This document shows positions 8,385 to 15,833 of a stretch of DNA of 64,000 nucleotides, in pieces; the stretch's first letter is position 1; each line of letters starts with the position of its first letter. A program made the position numbers and the translations under genes. Source of the DNA: Arthrobacter crystallopoietes (GTDB lineage Bacteria > Actinomycetota > Actinomycetes > Actinomycetales > Micrococcaceae); NCBI RefSeq assembly GCF_017603825.1, contig NZ_CP072014.1:3534001-3598000 (forward strand). The letters are read 5' to 3'. A model generated the notes under the pieces. That model worked only from the letters and a program-made list of their open reading frames with translations, was not told where the DNA came from and made no database searches.

Positions 8385-8909
8385 ATGAAGACTTTTGTTT
8401 TGGGCGGCGGCTGCTTCTGGTGCCTGGACGCGGTGTACCAGAAGACGCGCGGAGTGACCGAAGTGGTTTCCGGCTACGCCGGCGGCCACACACAGAACCC
8501 CTTCTATGAAGCGGTATGCTCCGGAACCACGGGGCACGCGGAAGTCGTGGCGGTGACCTTCGACGAGGCGGTGGTGCCCGAAGACGTCATTCTGGACATG
8601 TTCTTTGTCTCCCATGATCCGACCACCCTGAATCGCCAGGGGTACGACGTCGGCACCCAGTACCGCTCGGTCATGTATTACGCGGACCAGGAGCAGAAGC
8701 AGACGTTCGAAGCCGCGATCGAGCGTGCCCAGCCGCTGTGGGACAACCCGATTGTCACCGAGGTGTCCGCGCTGCCGACGTTCCACACAGCCGAGGAATA
8801 CCACCAGGATTTTTACGCCAAGTACCCCGAACAGGGGTATTGCCGCGTCATAATCGACCCGAAGCTGGCCAAAGCCAGAAAATATTACGCCCAGTGGCTG
8901 GCTGCTTAG
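8385..8909 (+). CDS. msrA: Peptide methionine sulfoxide reductase A
   Basis: Reduces methionine-S-sulfoxide in proteins, using thioredoxin. The 174-residue protein starts MKTFVLGGGCFWC, with catalytic Cys10 in the invariant GCFWC motif. FFVSHDPTTLNRQGYDVGTQYRS and the FHTAEEYHQDFY segment are also diagnostic. The start is the ATG at 8385; the open frame upstream lacks family similarity. The gene is divergent from the nif3-like gene across a gap of about 100 nt. The C-terminus has no obvious resolving Cys beyond the single YCRVII Cys. Confidence 0.96.
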   Translation: MKTFVLGGGCFWCLDAVYQKTRGVTEVVSGYAGGHTQNPFYEAVCSGTTGHAEVVAVTFDEAVVPEDVILDMFFVSHDPTTLNRQGYDVGTQYRSVMYYADQEQKQTFEAAIERAQPLWDNPIVTEVSALPTFHTAEEYHQDFYAKYPEQGYCRVIIDPKLAKARKYYAQWLAA

Positions 8910-9026
8910 CCCGGCGCTGTAGGCGCTGGCTAGGCTGAACTTATCTTTGCTCCGGGCGTGTCAGCACTGCCCGCTGCGCGTACATCCATATCGGCCATGG
9001 GCCGGAAAAGGCAGGAATCAGCAATA

Positions 9027-9962
9027 ATGGCACGTATTTACGACGACGTAACCCAGCTTGTTGGACGCACTCCCCTGGTTCGGCTCAACCGTCTGGCCGA
9101 GGGACTGCCAGCAAAGGTCGCGGTGAAGCTGGAGTTCTACAACCCGGCCAACAGCGTCAAGGACCGGATCGGCGTCGCCATTGTGGATGCCGCCGAGCGG
9201 GCCGGCGCGCTCAAGCCCGGCGGAACCATTGTGGAGGGCACCTCCGGCAACACCGGTATTGCGCTGGCCATGGTGGGCGCTGCCCGCGGCTATAAGGTCA
9301 TTCTCACCATGCCGGAGACCATGTCCACCGAGCGCCGCGTCATGCTGCGCGCCTTCGGCGCCGAGATCGTGCTGACCCCGGGTTCGGAAGGAATGCGCGG
9401 CGCCGTTGAAAAGGCCAAGGAAATCGTGGCCACCACGGAAAACTCCATCTGGGCGCAGCAGTTCGCCAACCAGGCCAACGTTGCGATCCACCGTTCCACC
9501 ACGGGCGAAGAGGTCTGGGCCGACACCGACGGCGAAGTGGACATCTTCGTGGCGGGCATCGGCACGGGCGGCACAATCACCGGCGCCGGCCGCCTGCTGA
9601 AGGAACGCAAGCCCGGCGTCCAGGTCATCGCCGTCGAGCCGCAGGATTCCGCCATCCTCACCGGCGGCAATCCCGGCCCGCACAAGATCCAGGGCCTCGG
9701 CGCGAACTTCGTCCCCGAAATCCTGGACACCGATGTCTACGACGAGGTGCTCGACGCCCCCACGGAAGCTTCGGTGGCCGTGGCACGCCAGCTCGGCATC
9801 AAGGAAGGCATCCTCGGCGGCATCTCCGCCGGCGCCGCCGTCTGGGCCGCCCTCGAGGTCGCCAAGCGCCCGGAGAACGCGGGTAAGCTGATTGTGGCCG
9901 TGGTCCCGGACTTCGGAGAGCGTTACATCTCCACCATCCTGTACGACGACATCCGCGGATAA
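9027..9962 (+). CDS. cysK: Cysteine synthase A (O-acetylserine sulfhydrylase)
   Basis: PLP enzyme converting O-acetylserine and sulfide to cysteine. It is 311 residues, starting [20 protein letters not shown]. Lys45 in [11 protein letters not shown] is the PLP Schiff-base lysine; TSGNTG binds the substrate carboxylate and [10 protein letters not shown] binds the PLP phosphate. The start is the ATG at 9027 with AGGAA upstream. cysE follows 44 nt after the stop, so this is a two-gene cysteine biosynthesis operon. In the known cysteine synthase complex the CysE C-terminus binds the CysK active site; here CysE ends in Ile (DPAMWI), as required. Confidence 0.97.
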   Translation: MARIYDDVTQLVGRTPLVRLNRLAEGLPAKVAVKLEFYNPANSVKDRIGVAIVDAAERAGALKPGGTIVEGTSGNTGIALAMVGAARGYKVILTMPETMSTERRVMLRAFGAEIVLTPGSEGMRGAVEKAKEIVATTENSIWAQQFANQANVAIHRSTTGEEVWADTDGEVDIFVAGIGTGGTITGAGRLLKERKPGVQVIAVEPQDSAILTGGNPGPHKIQGLGANFVPEILDTDVYDEVLDAPTEASVAVARQLGIKEGILGGISAGAAVWAALEVAKRPENAGKLIVAVVPDFGERYISTILYDDIRG

Positions 9963-10006
9963 GTTGTCCGGACCGCCCAGCGGTTACCGCCGATCAGAAA
10001 GCTTCC

Positions 10007-10594
10007 ATGGGTTTCATAGCGCGACTGCGTGAAGATCTCGAGACCGCCCGGTCACACGACCCGGCGGCCCGCGGGTCCGTAGAGAACTTCTTAGCCTATT
10101 CGGGCCTGCACGCCATCTGGATCCACCGGGCGACGCACAAGATGTGGGCCAATCCGTCGCTGCGCTTCCCTGCACGGCTGCTCTCGCAGCTGGGGCGGTT
10201 TGTGACCGGCATCGAGATCCACCCCGGTGCCACGATCGGCCGCCGGTTCTTCATAGACCACGGCATGGGCGTGGTGATCGGCGAGACGGCGGAGATCGGC
10301 GAAGACGTCATGATCTACCACGGCGTCACGCTCGGCGGCCGTTCGCTGGCCAAGGTCAAGCGCCACCCCACCATCGGAGACCGCGTGGTTATCGGGGCCG
10401 GCGCGAAAGTGCTGGGACCGGTTGTCATCGGGGCGGACAGCGCAGTGGGAGCCAACGCCGTCGTCGTTAAGGACGCGCCCCCGGAATCCATCATCACCGG
10501 CATTCCAGCGACGTTCCGGCACCGTGATCCGCAGCGGGAAACGACGCCGGCCGTGGATCCGGCCGAATATATCGATCCGGCTATGTGGATCTGA
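10007..10594 (+). CDS. cysE: Serine O-acetyltransferase
   Basis: Acetylates L-serine from acetyl-CoA, the committed step to cysteine. The 195-residue protein is of the short type common in Actinobacteria and Bacillus. It has the [34 protein letters not shown] left-handed beta-helix region with hexapeptide repeats and the catalytic His in IDHGMG. It ends in Ile, the residue that docks in CysK. It is co-transcribed with cysK and followed by a strong hairpin. Confidence 0.96.
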   Translation: MGFIARLREDLETARSHDPAARGSVENFLAYSGLHAIWIHRATHKMWANPSLRFPARLLSQLGRFVTGIEIHPGATIGRRFFIDHGMGVVIGETAEIGEDVMIYHGVTLGGRSLAKVKRHPTIGDRVVIGAGAKVLGPVVIGADSAVGANAVVVKDAPPESIITGIPATFRHRDPQRETTPAVDPAEYIDPAMWI

Positions 10595-10605
10595 CCTGCT
10601 CACTT

Positions 10606-10648
10606 CCGAAGGCCCCTGACTGCTCCTGCGGCAGCCCGGGGCCTTCGG
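10606..10648 (+). terminator. Hairpin terminator after cysE
   Basis: An 11-bp perfect stem (CCGAAGGCCCC at 10606-10616 with GGGGCCTTCGG at 10638-10648) just past the cysE stop. Confidence 0.65.
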
Positions 10649-10766
10649 CGTTTCCGGCCCCGCATCCGCAGGCGCCGTGACCGTCCTGGACGTGCCGCCG
10701 GGGCTGCTCTCGGACAAGTCCGCAGCCGACACGCGCGCCGAATTGCTGTAGTCATGCCGAAGCCGG

Positions 10767-10809
10767 CGGTCCTGCCGGAGCGGCCCATCAAGCCGCCCCG
10801 GCAGGACCG
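10767..10809 (-). terminator. Hairpin terminator downstream of gnd
   Basis: A 12-bp perfect inverted repeat (CGGTCCTGCCGG at 10767-10778 with CCGGCAGGACCG at 10798-10809) directly after the gnd stop. It could serve both directions, since cysE and gnd converge. The rest of the 10595-10818 gap shows no gene. Confidence 0.6.
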
Positions 10810-10818
10810 TTCGGAATG

Positions 10819-12255
10819 TTAGTGCGTGTCGACAGCCTCGACCTCGGCCTTATCGCCGCTCCACTGCGTGTGGAAGGTGCCCTCGGCGTCAACGCGCCGG
10901 TAGGTGTGGGCGCCGAACAGGTCGCGCAGGCCCTGAGTCAGGGCCGCCGGCAGGCGCTTGCGGCGCAGTCCGTCATAGTAGGCCAGCGAGCTGGAGAAGA
11001 CCGGGACCGGGATGCCCAGCTGCACGGCGGTGGCCACCACGCGGCGCCAGGCCGGTACCGCTCCCGCAATGGCTTCGGCAAAGGCCGGGGCGAACAGCAG
11101 GTTCGCGGGGCGGTCCTCGTCGGCGTAGGCCTTCATGATGTCGTCGAGCAGCTCCGCGCGGATGATGCAGCCGGCACGCCATAGCGAAGCGATTTCGTCC
11201 AGCTTCAGTTCCCAGCCGTATTCCTTCGCGGCCGAAGTGAGCATGTCGATGCCCTGGGCGTAGCTGACCAGCTTCGACGCGAACAGCGCCTGGCGGACGT
11301 CCTCGACGAAGCCCTCGGGTACCTGCACCTGCTCTTCGTGGCCGGCCAGCACGTCCTGCGCCAATGCACGCTGGTCCCGCTGGGAAGACAGGCCGCGGGC
11401 GAAGACCGACTCGGCTATACCCGAAACCGGCGAGCCCAGTTCCAGCGCCGAGACCACCGTCCAGCGCCCGGTGCCTTTCTGGCCCGCGGAATCAACAACA
11501 ACGTCGATAAACGGTTTCGAGGTCCTGGCGTCCGTATGTGCCAGTACCTCGGCGGTGATCTCGATCAGGAACGAGGACAGCTCGCCCTTGTTCCACTCGG
11601 TGAAGATCTCTGCCTGCTCGGCAGGCTCGATGCCTGCGCCGGACCGCAGCAGGTCGAAGGCTTCGCCGATGACCTGCATGTCTGCGTATTCGATGCCGTT
11701 GTGGACCATCTTCACAAAGTGACCCGCGCCGTCGGTGCCGATCCAGCGGCAGCAGGGATCGCCGTCGTACTTTGCTGAAATCTTTTCCAGCATGGGGCCG
11801 AGGGAATCGTAGGATTCGCGCGAACCGCCCGGCATGATGGACGGACCGAGCAGGGCGCCTTCCTCGCCGCCGGAGACTCCGATTCCGACGAAGTGCAGGC
11901 CCTTCTCGGCCAATGCGGCTTCGCGCCGGCGGGTGTCCTCGTAATGCGAGTTGCCGGCGTCGATGACGATGTCGCCCTCTTCAAGCAACGGAGTCAGCTG
12001 CTCGATCACCGAATCCACCGGTTTTCCGGCCTTGACCATGATCAGCACGCGGCGCGGTTTCTGTAGGGAGTCCACCAACTCCTGGAGTGACTCGGTGCGG
12101 ACGAAGTCGCCTTCATCCCCGTACTGGTTCAGCAGGGCATCGGTCTTCTCCACCGAACGGTTGTGCAAGGCAACGGTGTAACCGTTACGGGCAAAATTCC
12201 GTGCCAGGTTGGCGCCCATGACTGCCAGACCTGTCACACCGATGTGTGCGCTCAT
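10819..12255 (-). CDS. gnd: 6-phosphogluconate dehydrogenase (decarboxylating)
   Basis: Oxidative pentose phosphate enzyme: 6-phosphogluconate to ribulose-5-phosphate plus CO2 and NADPH. At 478 residues it matches the long NADP-type enzymes. The N-terminus MSAHIGVTGLAVMGANLARNFA is the Rossmann motif and is followed by HNRS (NADP 2'-phosphate contact). Signature elements include GIGVSGGEEGALLGPSIMPGG, the catalytic KMVHNGIEYADMQ and the C-terminal tail near RRVDAEGTFHTQW. The start is the ATG at 12255; longer readings upstream add non-homologous sequence. zwf is in the same window but far away and unlinked. Confidence 0.96.
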   Translation of the reverse strand: MSAHIGVTGLAVMGANLARNFARNGYTVALHNRSVEKTDALLNQYGDEGDFVRTESLQELVDSLQKPRRVLIMVKAGKPVDSVIEQLTPLLEEGDIVIDAGNSHYEDTRRREAALAEKGLHFVGIGVSGGEEGALLGPSIMPGGSRESYDSLGPMLEKISAKYDGDPCCRWIGTDGAGHFVKMVHNGIEYADMQVIGEAFDLLRSGAGIEPAEQAEIFTEWNKGELSSFLIEITAEVLAHTDARTSKPFIDVVVDSAGQKGTGRWTVVSALELGSPVSGIAESVFARGLSSQRDQRALAQDVLAGHEEQVQVPEGFVEDVRQALFASKLVSYAQGIDMLTSAAKEYGWELKLDEIASLWRAGCIIRAELLDDIMKAYADEDRPANLLFAPAFAEAIAGAVPAWRRVVATAVQLGIPVPVFSSSLAYYDGLRRKRLPAALTQGLRDLFGAHTYRRVDAEGTFHTQWSGDKAEVEAVDTH

Positions 12256-12414
12256 TACTCTCCAGTGCTTGATTACTTGCGTGGACCGGGCCTGCTCGCG
12301 TGGGCAGCCGGGATAGGTATCCACGCTCCAGCCTAGTCCGGCAGCGCCCGGGCGGTTAAGCCGTTGCACTATTTTGCACGGCCAACTCTTGGTGCCCGCC
12401 GGCATTGCAGGGGC

Positions 12415-13365
12415 TCAATTGGACTCCTGAGTCCCCCGGGCTGCATCGCTGCGTTCGAGGTCATGAATGATGCCCGCGACGTCTTCGATCAGCGAGACAC
12501 CGTCTTCCATCTCCGGATTGCCTGACGAGAGAACGGTGATCCCGTACTCCGTGCTGTCCTCACTCACGTAGCCGATGCTGTTTACATTCCATTTGCCGTC
12601 GTCGTCCTGCAGCCAGCCGTTCTTCAGTGCCACGGAGGCATGAGTGGTGCCGGAAGGCACTCCCCAGTACTGGGACGCTTCCACACCGTTCATGAGTTTC
12701 CGGAGGTAGGCCAACTGGTCTTCATTCAGCCAGTCCGTTCCATAGATGACGGCGTTGACGATCTTGAGCTGGTCCGCCGCCGTGGTGGTCGACGCGCCCC
12801 AGAGCGGCCCTGCCTCCGTGCTCCTCAAGGCCAACAGGTCGTAGGTCTCCTGCAAAGCCTCGGCGCCGCCGATGTTCCGATAGAGCTCGTTGGTGGCGTC
12901 ATTGTCGCTTGACTGGATCATCCGGGCCGACAGGTCCATCTCACCGGAAGTCAGCCCGCGGCCTTCCTCAGTGGCTTGCCGAATCAGCGTCAGGACCATG
13001 GACACCTTGACGACACTTGCTTCCATGTAGCCTTGGCGGGCGTTGTAGGTCCAGGTCTCATCCGTGGCGGGATCGTACACCGCGGCGGAGAACGTCTTCC
13101 CTGTTGCGGCTGCATACTCATCCATGGCGGCGGAAAATTGCTGCTCATCCAGGCTGGATTCGGGCGTCTTCGCATCCGCACCGGAGCCTTCATTGCGGCT
13201 CACCTGGAGATTCTCCACCTGACTTGCCCTGGAGAGGGCCTGGGCCTGCAGGTCCTCGTCCCCGGCCCGGCTGTCAACCGCTACGTCCACAGTCTGCGCG
13301 GCAAGGAGGATGGCGGCCGCACTGCCCACAAGGGCAAAGAACGGCCGACGCTTGATGCTTGGCAT
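12415..13365 (-). CDS. Class-A beta-lactamase-like serine hydrolase, membrane-anchored or secreted
   Basis: A 316-residue protein with a basic N-terminus followed by a hydrophobic segment (about residues 10-24), probably a signal anchor or signal peptide. The penicillin-recognising fold is shown by S117-V-V-K120 (SxxK nucleophile motif), S153-D154-N155 (SDN motif) and K248-N249-G250, which takes the place of the usual K-T/S-G. The first two motifs are intact, so acyl-enzyme chemistry is plausible, but the KNG variant makes true beta-lactamase activity uncertain. It may be a cell-wall-related hydrolase. Start ATG with GAAGG upstream; gnd lies downstream on the same strand. Confidence 0.78.
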   Translation of the reverse strand: MPSIKRRPFFALVGSAAAILLAAQTVDVAVDSRAGDEDLQAQALSRASQVENLQVSRNEGSGADAKTPESSLDEQQFSAAMDEYAAATGKTFSAAVYDPATDETWTYNARQGYMEASVVKVSMVLTLIRQATEEGRGLTSGEMDLSARMIQSSDNDATNELYRNIGGAEALQETYDLLALRSTEAGPLWGASTTTAADQLKIVNAVIYGTDWLNEDQLAYLRKLMNGVEASQYWGVPSGTTHASVALKNGWLQDDDGKWNVNSIGYVSEDSTEYGITVLSSGNPEMEDGVSLIEDVAGIIHDLERSDAARGTQESN

Positions 13366-13491
13366 TGACTACCTTCGGGTCGGAAACCGGTTTCATCTTT
13401 GCTACCACAGCTACATGGCCGGGGCCTCTGCGCAACCTATGCAGGAGCTGAACGCTGCGCCCTGGAACTCGCCACTTTGCCGTTAAACACA

Positions 13492-13517
13492 GCAGGGCTC
13501 CGTTGCCGGAACCCTGC
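13492..13517 (-). terminator. Hairpin after tRNA-Val
   Basis: GCAGGGNTCC-type stem of about 10 bp (13492-13501 with 13508-13517) immediately 3' of the tRNA on the minus strand, followed by TGTGTTT. Confidence 0.45.
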
Positions 13518-13522
13518 GAGGG

Positions 13523-13595
13523 TGGGTCCTACCGGGATCGAACCGATGACATCCACGGTGTAAACGTGGCGCTCTACCAGCTGAGCTAAAGACCC
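13523..13595 (-). tRNA. tRNA-Val (anticodon UAC)
   Basis: A 73-nt cloverleaf on the minus strand. The acceptor GGGTCTT pairs with AGGACCC plus discriminator A. The D arm contains AGCTCAGCTGGTAGAGC, the anticodon stem CCACG/CGTGG encloses loop TTTACAC (anticodon TAC), and the T arm contains GGTTCGATCC. CCA is not encoded. A short hairpin follows. Confidence 0.97.
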
Positions 13596-13657
13596 AATGG
13601 TGATGTTTTGTACAGTGCCGCAGTGCGTTATCCGCCGCAACATCACAAGGAAATACT

Positions 13658-14545
13658 CTACCGGATAACTGGTCCGATGTGCCAACTGGACTCACTGGCA
13701 CCATCTGCATCATCGGCGGACTGGGCAGGAAGCTCCGCTGCAAGGCTCTCCAGACTCTCAGAGACGCCTGCCTCGAGCTTCACCGCCGCCAGTTCATCCC
13801 CGCGAGTGCTGCCGCGGTTGATGATGACCACCGGCTTGCCTGTTTTGGCGGCATGGCGGACAAACCGCAGCCCGCTCATGACCGTCAGCGATGTTCCCGC
13901 CACCAGCAGGGCCTCGGCCCGGTCGACCATGGCATAGGCCGCGGCAACGCGGTCCTTGGGAACGTTCTCGCCGAAATAAACAAAGTCCGGCTTCAGCATC
14001 CCGGCGCACACTTCGCAGTCCGCGATGACAAAGCGCGCCGTGTCACCGACGTCGGCGTCCGCATCAGGGGCTACATCGCCGGGATCGGCCGAGGAGTCGG
14101 GCCATCCGGGATTCAGTGCTTCCAACCGGTCCGCGAGTGCGGAGCGGTCAATTACCCGGCGGCACTGCAGGCAGATGACCTTGTCGAAGCGCCCGTGCAG
14201 GTCAATCACATTGATACTGCCCGCAACTTCATGCAGACGGTCCACGTTCTGTGTGATCAGCCCTGTCAGCAGCCCCGCATGTTCCAGCGCCGCCAGAGCG
14301 CGATGGCCGGCATTGGGCTCGGCGCGGTGCATGTGGCGCCAGCCGACATGATTGCGCGCCCAGTACCGGCGCCGCAGCAAGTCATCCGACACGAACTGCT
14401 GATAAGTCATGGGGCTGCGCGGCACGGAGTCCGGCCCCCGGTAGTCCGGGATGCCCGAATCCGTGCTGAGCCCGGCACCGGTGAGGACAGCAAGAGGACG
14501 GCCGGCCATGGCATCAATAGCCTGGTCCAGCCGTCCCCGGTTCAT
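13658..14545 (-). CDS. Sir2-family NAD-dependent protein deacetylase
   Basis: Removes acyl groups from lysines, consuming NAD+. The 295-residue protein shows the sirtuin motifs in order: LTGAGLSTDSGIPDYRG (NAD binding), LITQNVDRLHE, the catalytic HG in VIDLHGR, then a structural zinc site from CLQC and CEVC, LKPDFVYFGENVP, and VAGTSLTVMSG. About 25 acidic residues are inserted between the zinc knuckles (DSSADPGDVAPDADADVGD), an actinobacterial elaboration. The peroxiredoxin gene is 7 nt upstream on the same strand, suggesting an operon. Confidence 0.93.
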   Translation of the reverse strand: MNRGRLDQAIDAMAGRPLAVLTGAGLSTDSGIPDYRGPDSVPRSPMTYQQFVSDDLLRRRYWARNHVGWRHMHRAEPNAGHRALAALEHAGLLTGLITQNVDRLHEVAGSINVIDLHGRFDKVICLQCRRVIDRSALADRLEALNPGWPDSSADPGDVAPDADADVGDTARFVIADCEVCAGMLKPDFVYFGENVPKDRVAAAYAMVDRAEALLVAGTSLTVMSGLRFVRHAAKTGKPVVIINRGSTRGDELAAVKLEAGVSESLESLAAELPAQSADDADGASESSWHIGPVIR

Positions 14546-14552
14546 AAGCTGC

Positions 14553-15011
14553 CTAAAGTTCTTTCAACAGGCGGTGATACTCCTGAATATCCCGCGCCTG
14601 GGTACGAGGGCTATTGATCACGTGGCGCAGGATTCCGTCCGCGTCCACGATGAAGGTTCCGCGTCCTGCCATTCCGGATTCTTCGTCGAACACGCCATAA
14701 GCCTTCGCAACGCCGCCATGCGGCCAGAAATCGGCCAGCAGATCGAATTCATAGCTTTCCTGCTCGGCAAAGGCCCGCAGCGCGAACTTATGGTCAACGG
14801 ACACGGCCAGCAGTCGCGCGTTTTGATCCTTGAAGGACGCCAAATCGTCACGGAGCGCGCACAGTTCGCCGGTGCAGATCCCGGAGAAAGCGAAGGGGTA
14901 AAAGACTATAACGACCGACTGGCCGCGGAGTTCGGAGAGACGGATCGGCTCCCCGAACTGGTTGGACAGCTCAAAATCCGGGGCAGCCTTGCCGACGGTG
15001 GGAAAACTCAT
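14553..15011 (-). CDS. Peroxiredoxin (AhpE/Bcp-like)
   Basis: A 152-residue thiol peroxidase. The active-site loop is YPFAFSGICTGELC: Cys46 is peroxidatic and Cys51, five residues later, is placed like the resolving Cys of Bcp-type enzymes. The protein therefore looks like an AhpE relative that has an extra Cys; AhpE of mycobacteria is 1-Cys. The gene lies 4 nt after the DUF3052 gene. The pair ahpE-like/DUF3052 divergent from aceE is also found in Mycobacterium tuberculosis (Rv2238c/Rv2239c). Confidence 0.9.
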   Translation of the reverse strand: MSFPTVGKAAPDFELSNQFGEPIRLSELRGQSVVIVFYPFAFSGICTGELCALRDDLASFKDQNARLLAVSVDHKFALRAFAEQESYEFDLLADFWPHGGVAKAYGVFDEESGMAGRGTFIVDADGILRHVINSPRTQARDIQEYHRLLKEL

Positions 15012-15015
15012 ACGG

Positions 15016-15435
15016 TTATTTATTCCTCTTGCTTACAAGCCGGGCTGCTGCCCAGTCATCGGAGACTCCTGCGGACGTGGTGACGTGCAGTCCTGCCGTG
15101 GGTGCTGCTTCCTGGATATCCGACGGCGGAACGTAGCCGTCCCGTCCCGATTTCGGTGTCAGGACCCATACGACACCGCCGTCGTCCAGCATGGTGAGGG
15201 AATCCACCAGCGCGTCCACCAGGTCTCCGTCACCGTCCCGCCACCACAGGATGGCAGCATCTACGGAATCCTGGTCGTCCTCGGCGAGCAGTTCGGAGCC
15301 AGTCAACTCTTCGATGTCGGCACGCAGATCGAAATCCACATCCTCGTCGTAGCCGAACTCCTGTATTAGGTCTCCGTCTTTGAAACCCAACTTGCCTGCC
15401 ACATTGTCAACCGTGGCGGCCTCGGCCTCGCTCAC
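15016..15435 (-). CDS. DUF3052 family protein
   Basis: A 139-residue acidic protein from GTG 15435 (MSEAEAATVDNVAGKLGFKDGD), preceded by AGGAGG. It contains the family's LGFKDGDLIQEFGYDEDVD start and the WVLTPKSGRDGYV segment. The family is conserved next to the ahpE-like gene across Actinobacteria and has no established function. It is the first gene of a minus-strand operon with the peroxiredoxin and probably the sirtuin. A 10-bp-arm inverted repeat lies about 50 nt upstream. Confidence 0.87.
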   Translation of the reverse strand: MSEAEAATVDNVAGKLGFKDGDLIQEFGYDEDVDFDLRADIEELTGSELLAEDDQDSVDAAILWWRDGDGDLVDALVDSLTMLDDGGVVWVLTPKSGRDGYVPPSDIQEAAPTAGLHVTTSAGVSDDWAAARLVSKRNK

Positions 15436-15833
15436 TGTGCTCCTCCTGGTTGGAACTGTCTTGCAACTGTCATACGTGCATGTACAGGACCGGGTCGGTC
15501 CTGTAATGGATACTACAAGCCAACACCCTATTTGCGGATGCATCAAGCCAGTCGCAGTGTACGACGTGAAAAAGGCAGCCCCTGCCGCAATTGTGATAGT
15601 GCGTCCTTCCACCGCGTAATCAACGGGTTCGCGCACGGTACCGCGGCTACGCTATGGCACTATGAGCGGCTAGAGTTGCACGAAGAATATCCGTGCGCGT
15701 CCAACCCGGACTGCCTCGGGATTCAGCAACCAATGCCTCCGCTTGAAGCCGGAGACATTGCCCGCCGTAAGAGCGGCCGGGACGCTTGACTATGCACGGC
15801 GCAGACACAATCTGCACATAAGAGAGGTTGGAC
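15436..15833. other. 398-nt divergent intergenic region between the DUF3052 gene and aceE
   Basis: No convincing gene. The left end holds the DUF3052 ribosome binding site and, at 15483-15505, a perfect inverted repeat. The right end holds a TTGACT hexamer at 15786-15791 that could be a -35 element for aceE, but no good -10 at 17 bp. Short reading frames here (for example 15532-15789) lack a ribosome binding site and recognisable similarity. Confidence 0.6.
15483..15505. promoter_or_regulatory. Perfect inverted repeat upstream of the DUF3052 operon
   Basis: Arms TACAGGACCG (15483-15492) and CGGTCCTGTA (15496-15505) with a 3-nt centre. It lies 48-70 nt upstream of the DUF3052 start. It could be a dimeric-repressor operator or an RNA hairpin; I do not recognise the cognate regulator. 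Confidence 0.45.

Noticed and set aside
15650-15745. Possible tRNA-like region in the gap before aceE
   Set aside because: No T-arm consensus or acceptor pairing could be built on either strand.
15532-15789. 85-codon open frame in the intergenic region before aceE
   Set aside because: No ribosome binding site, no similarity, and it lies in the expected promoter zone.
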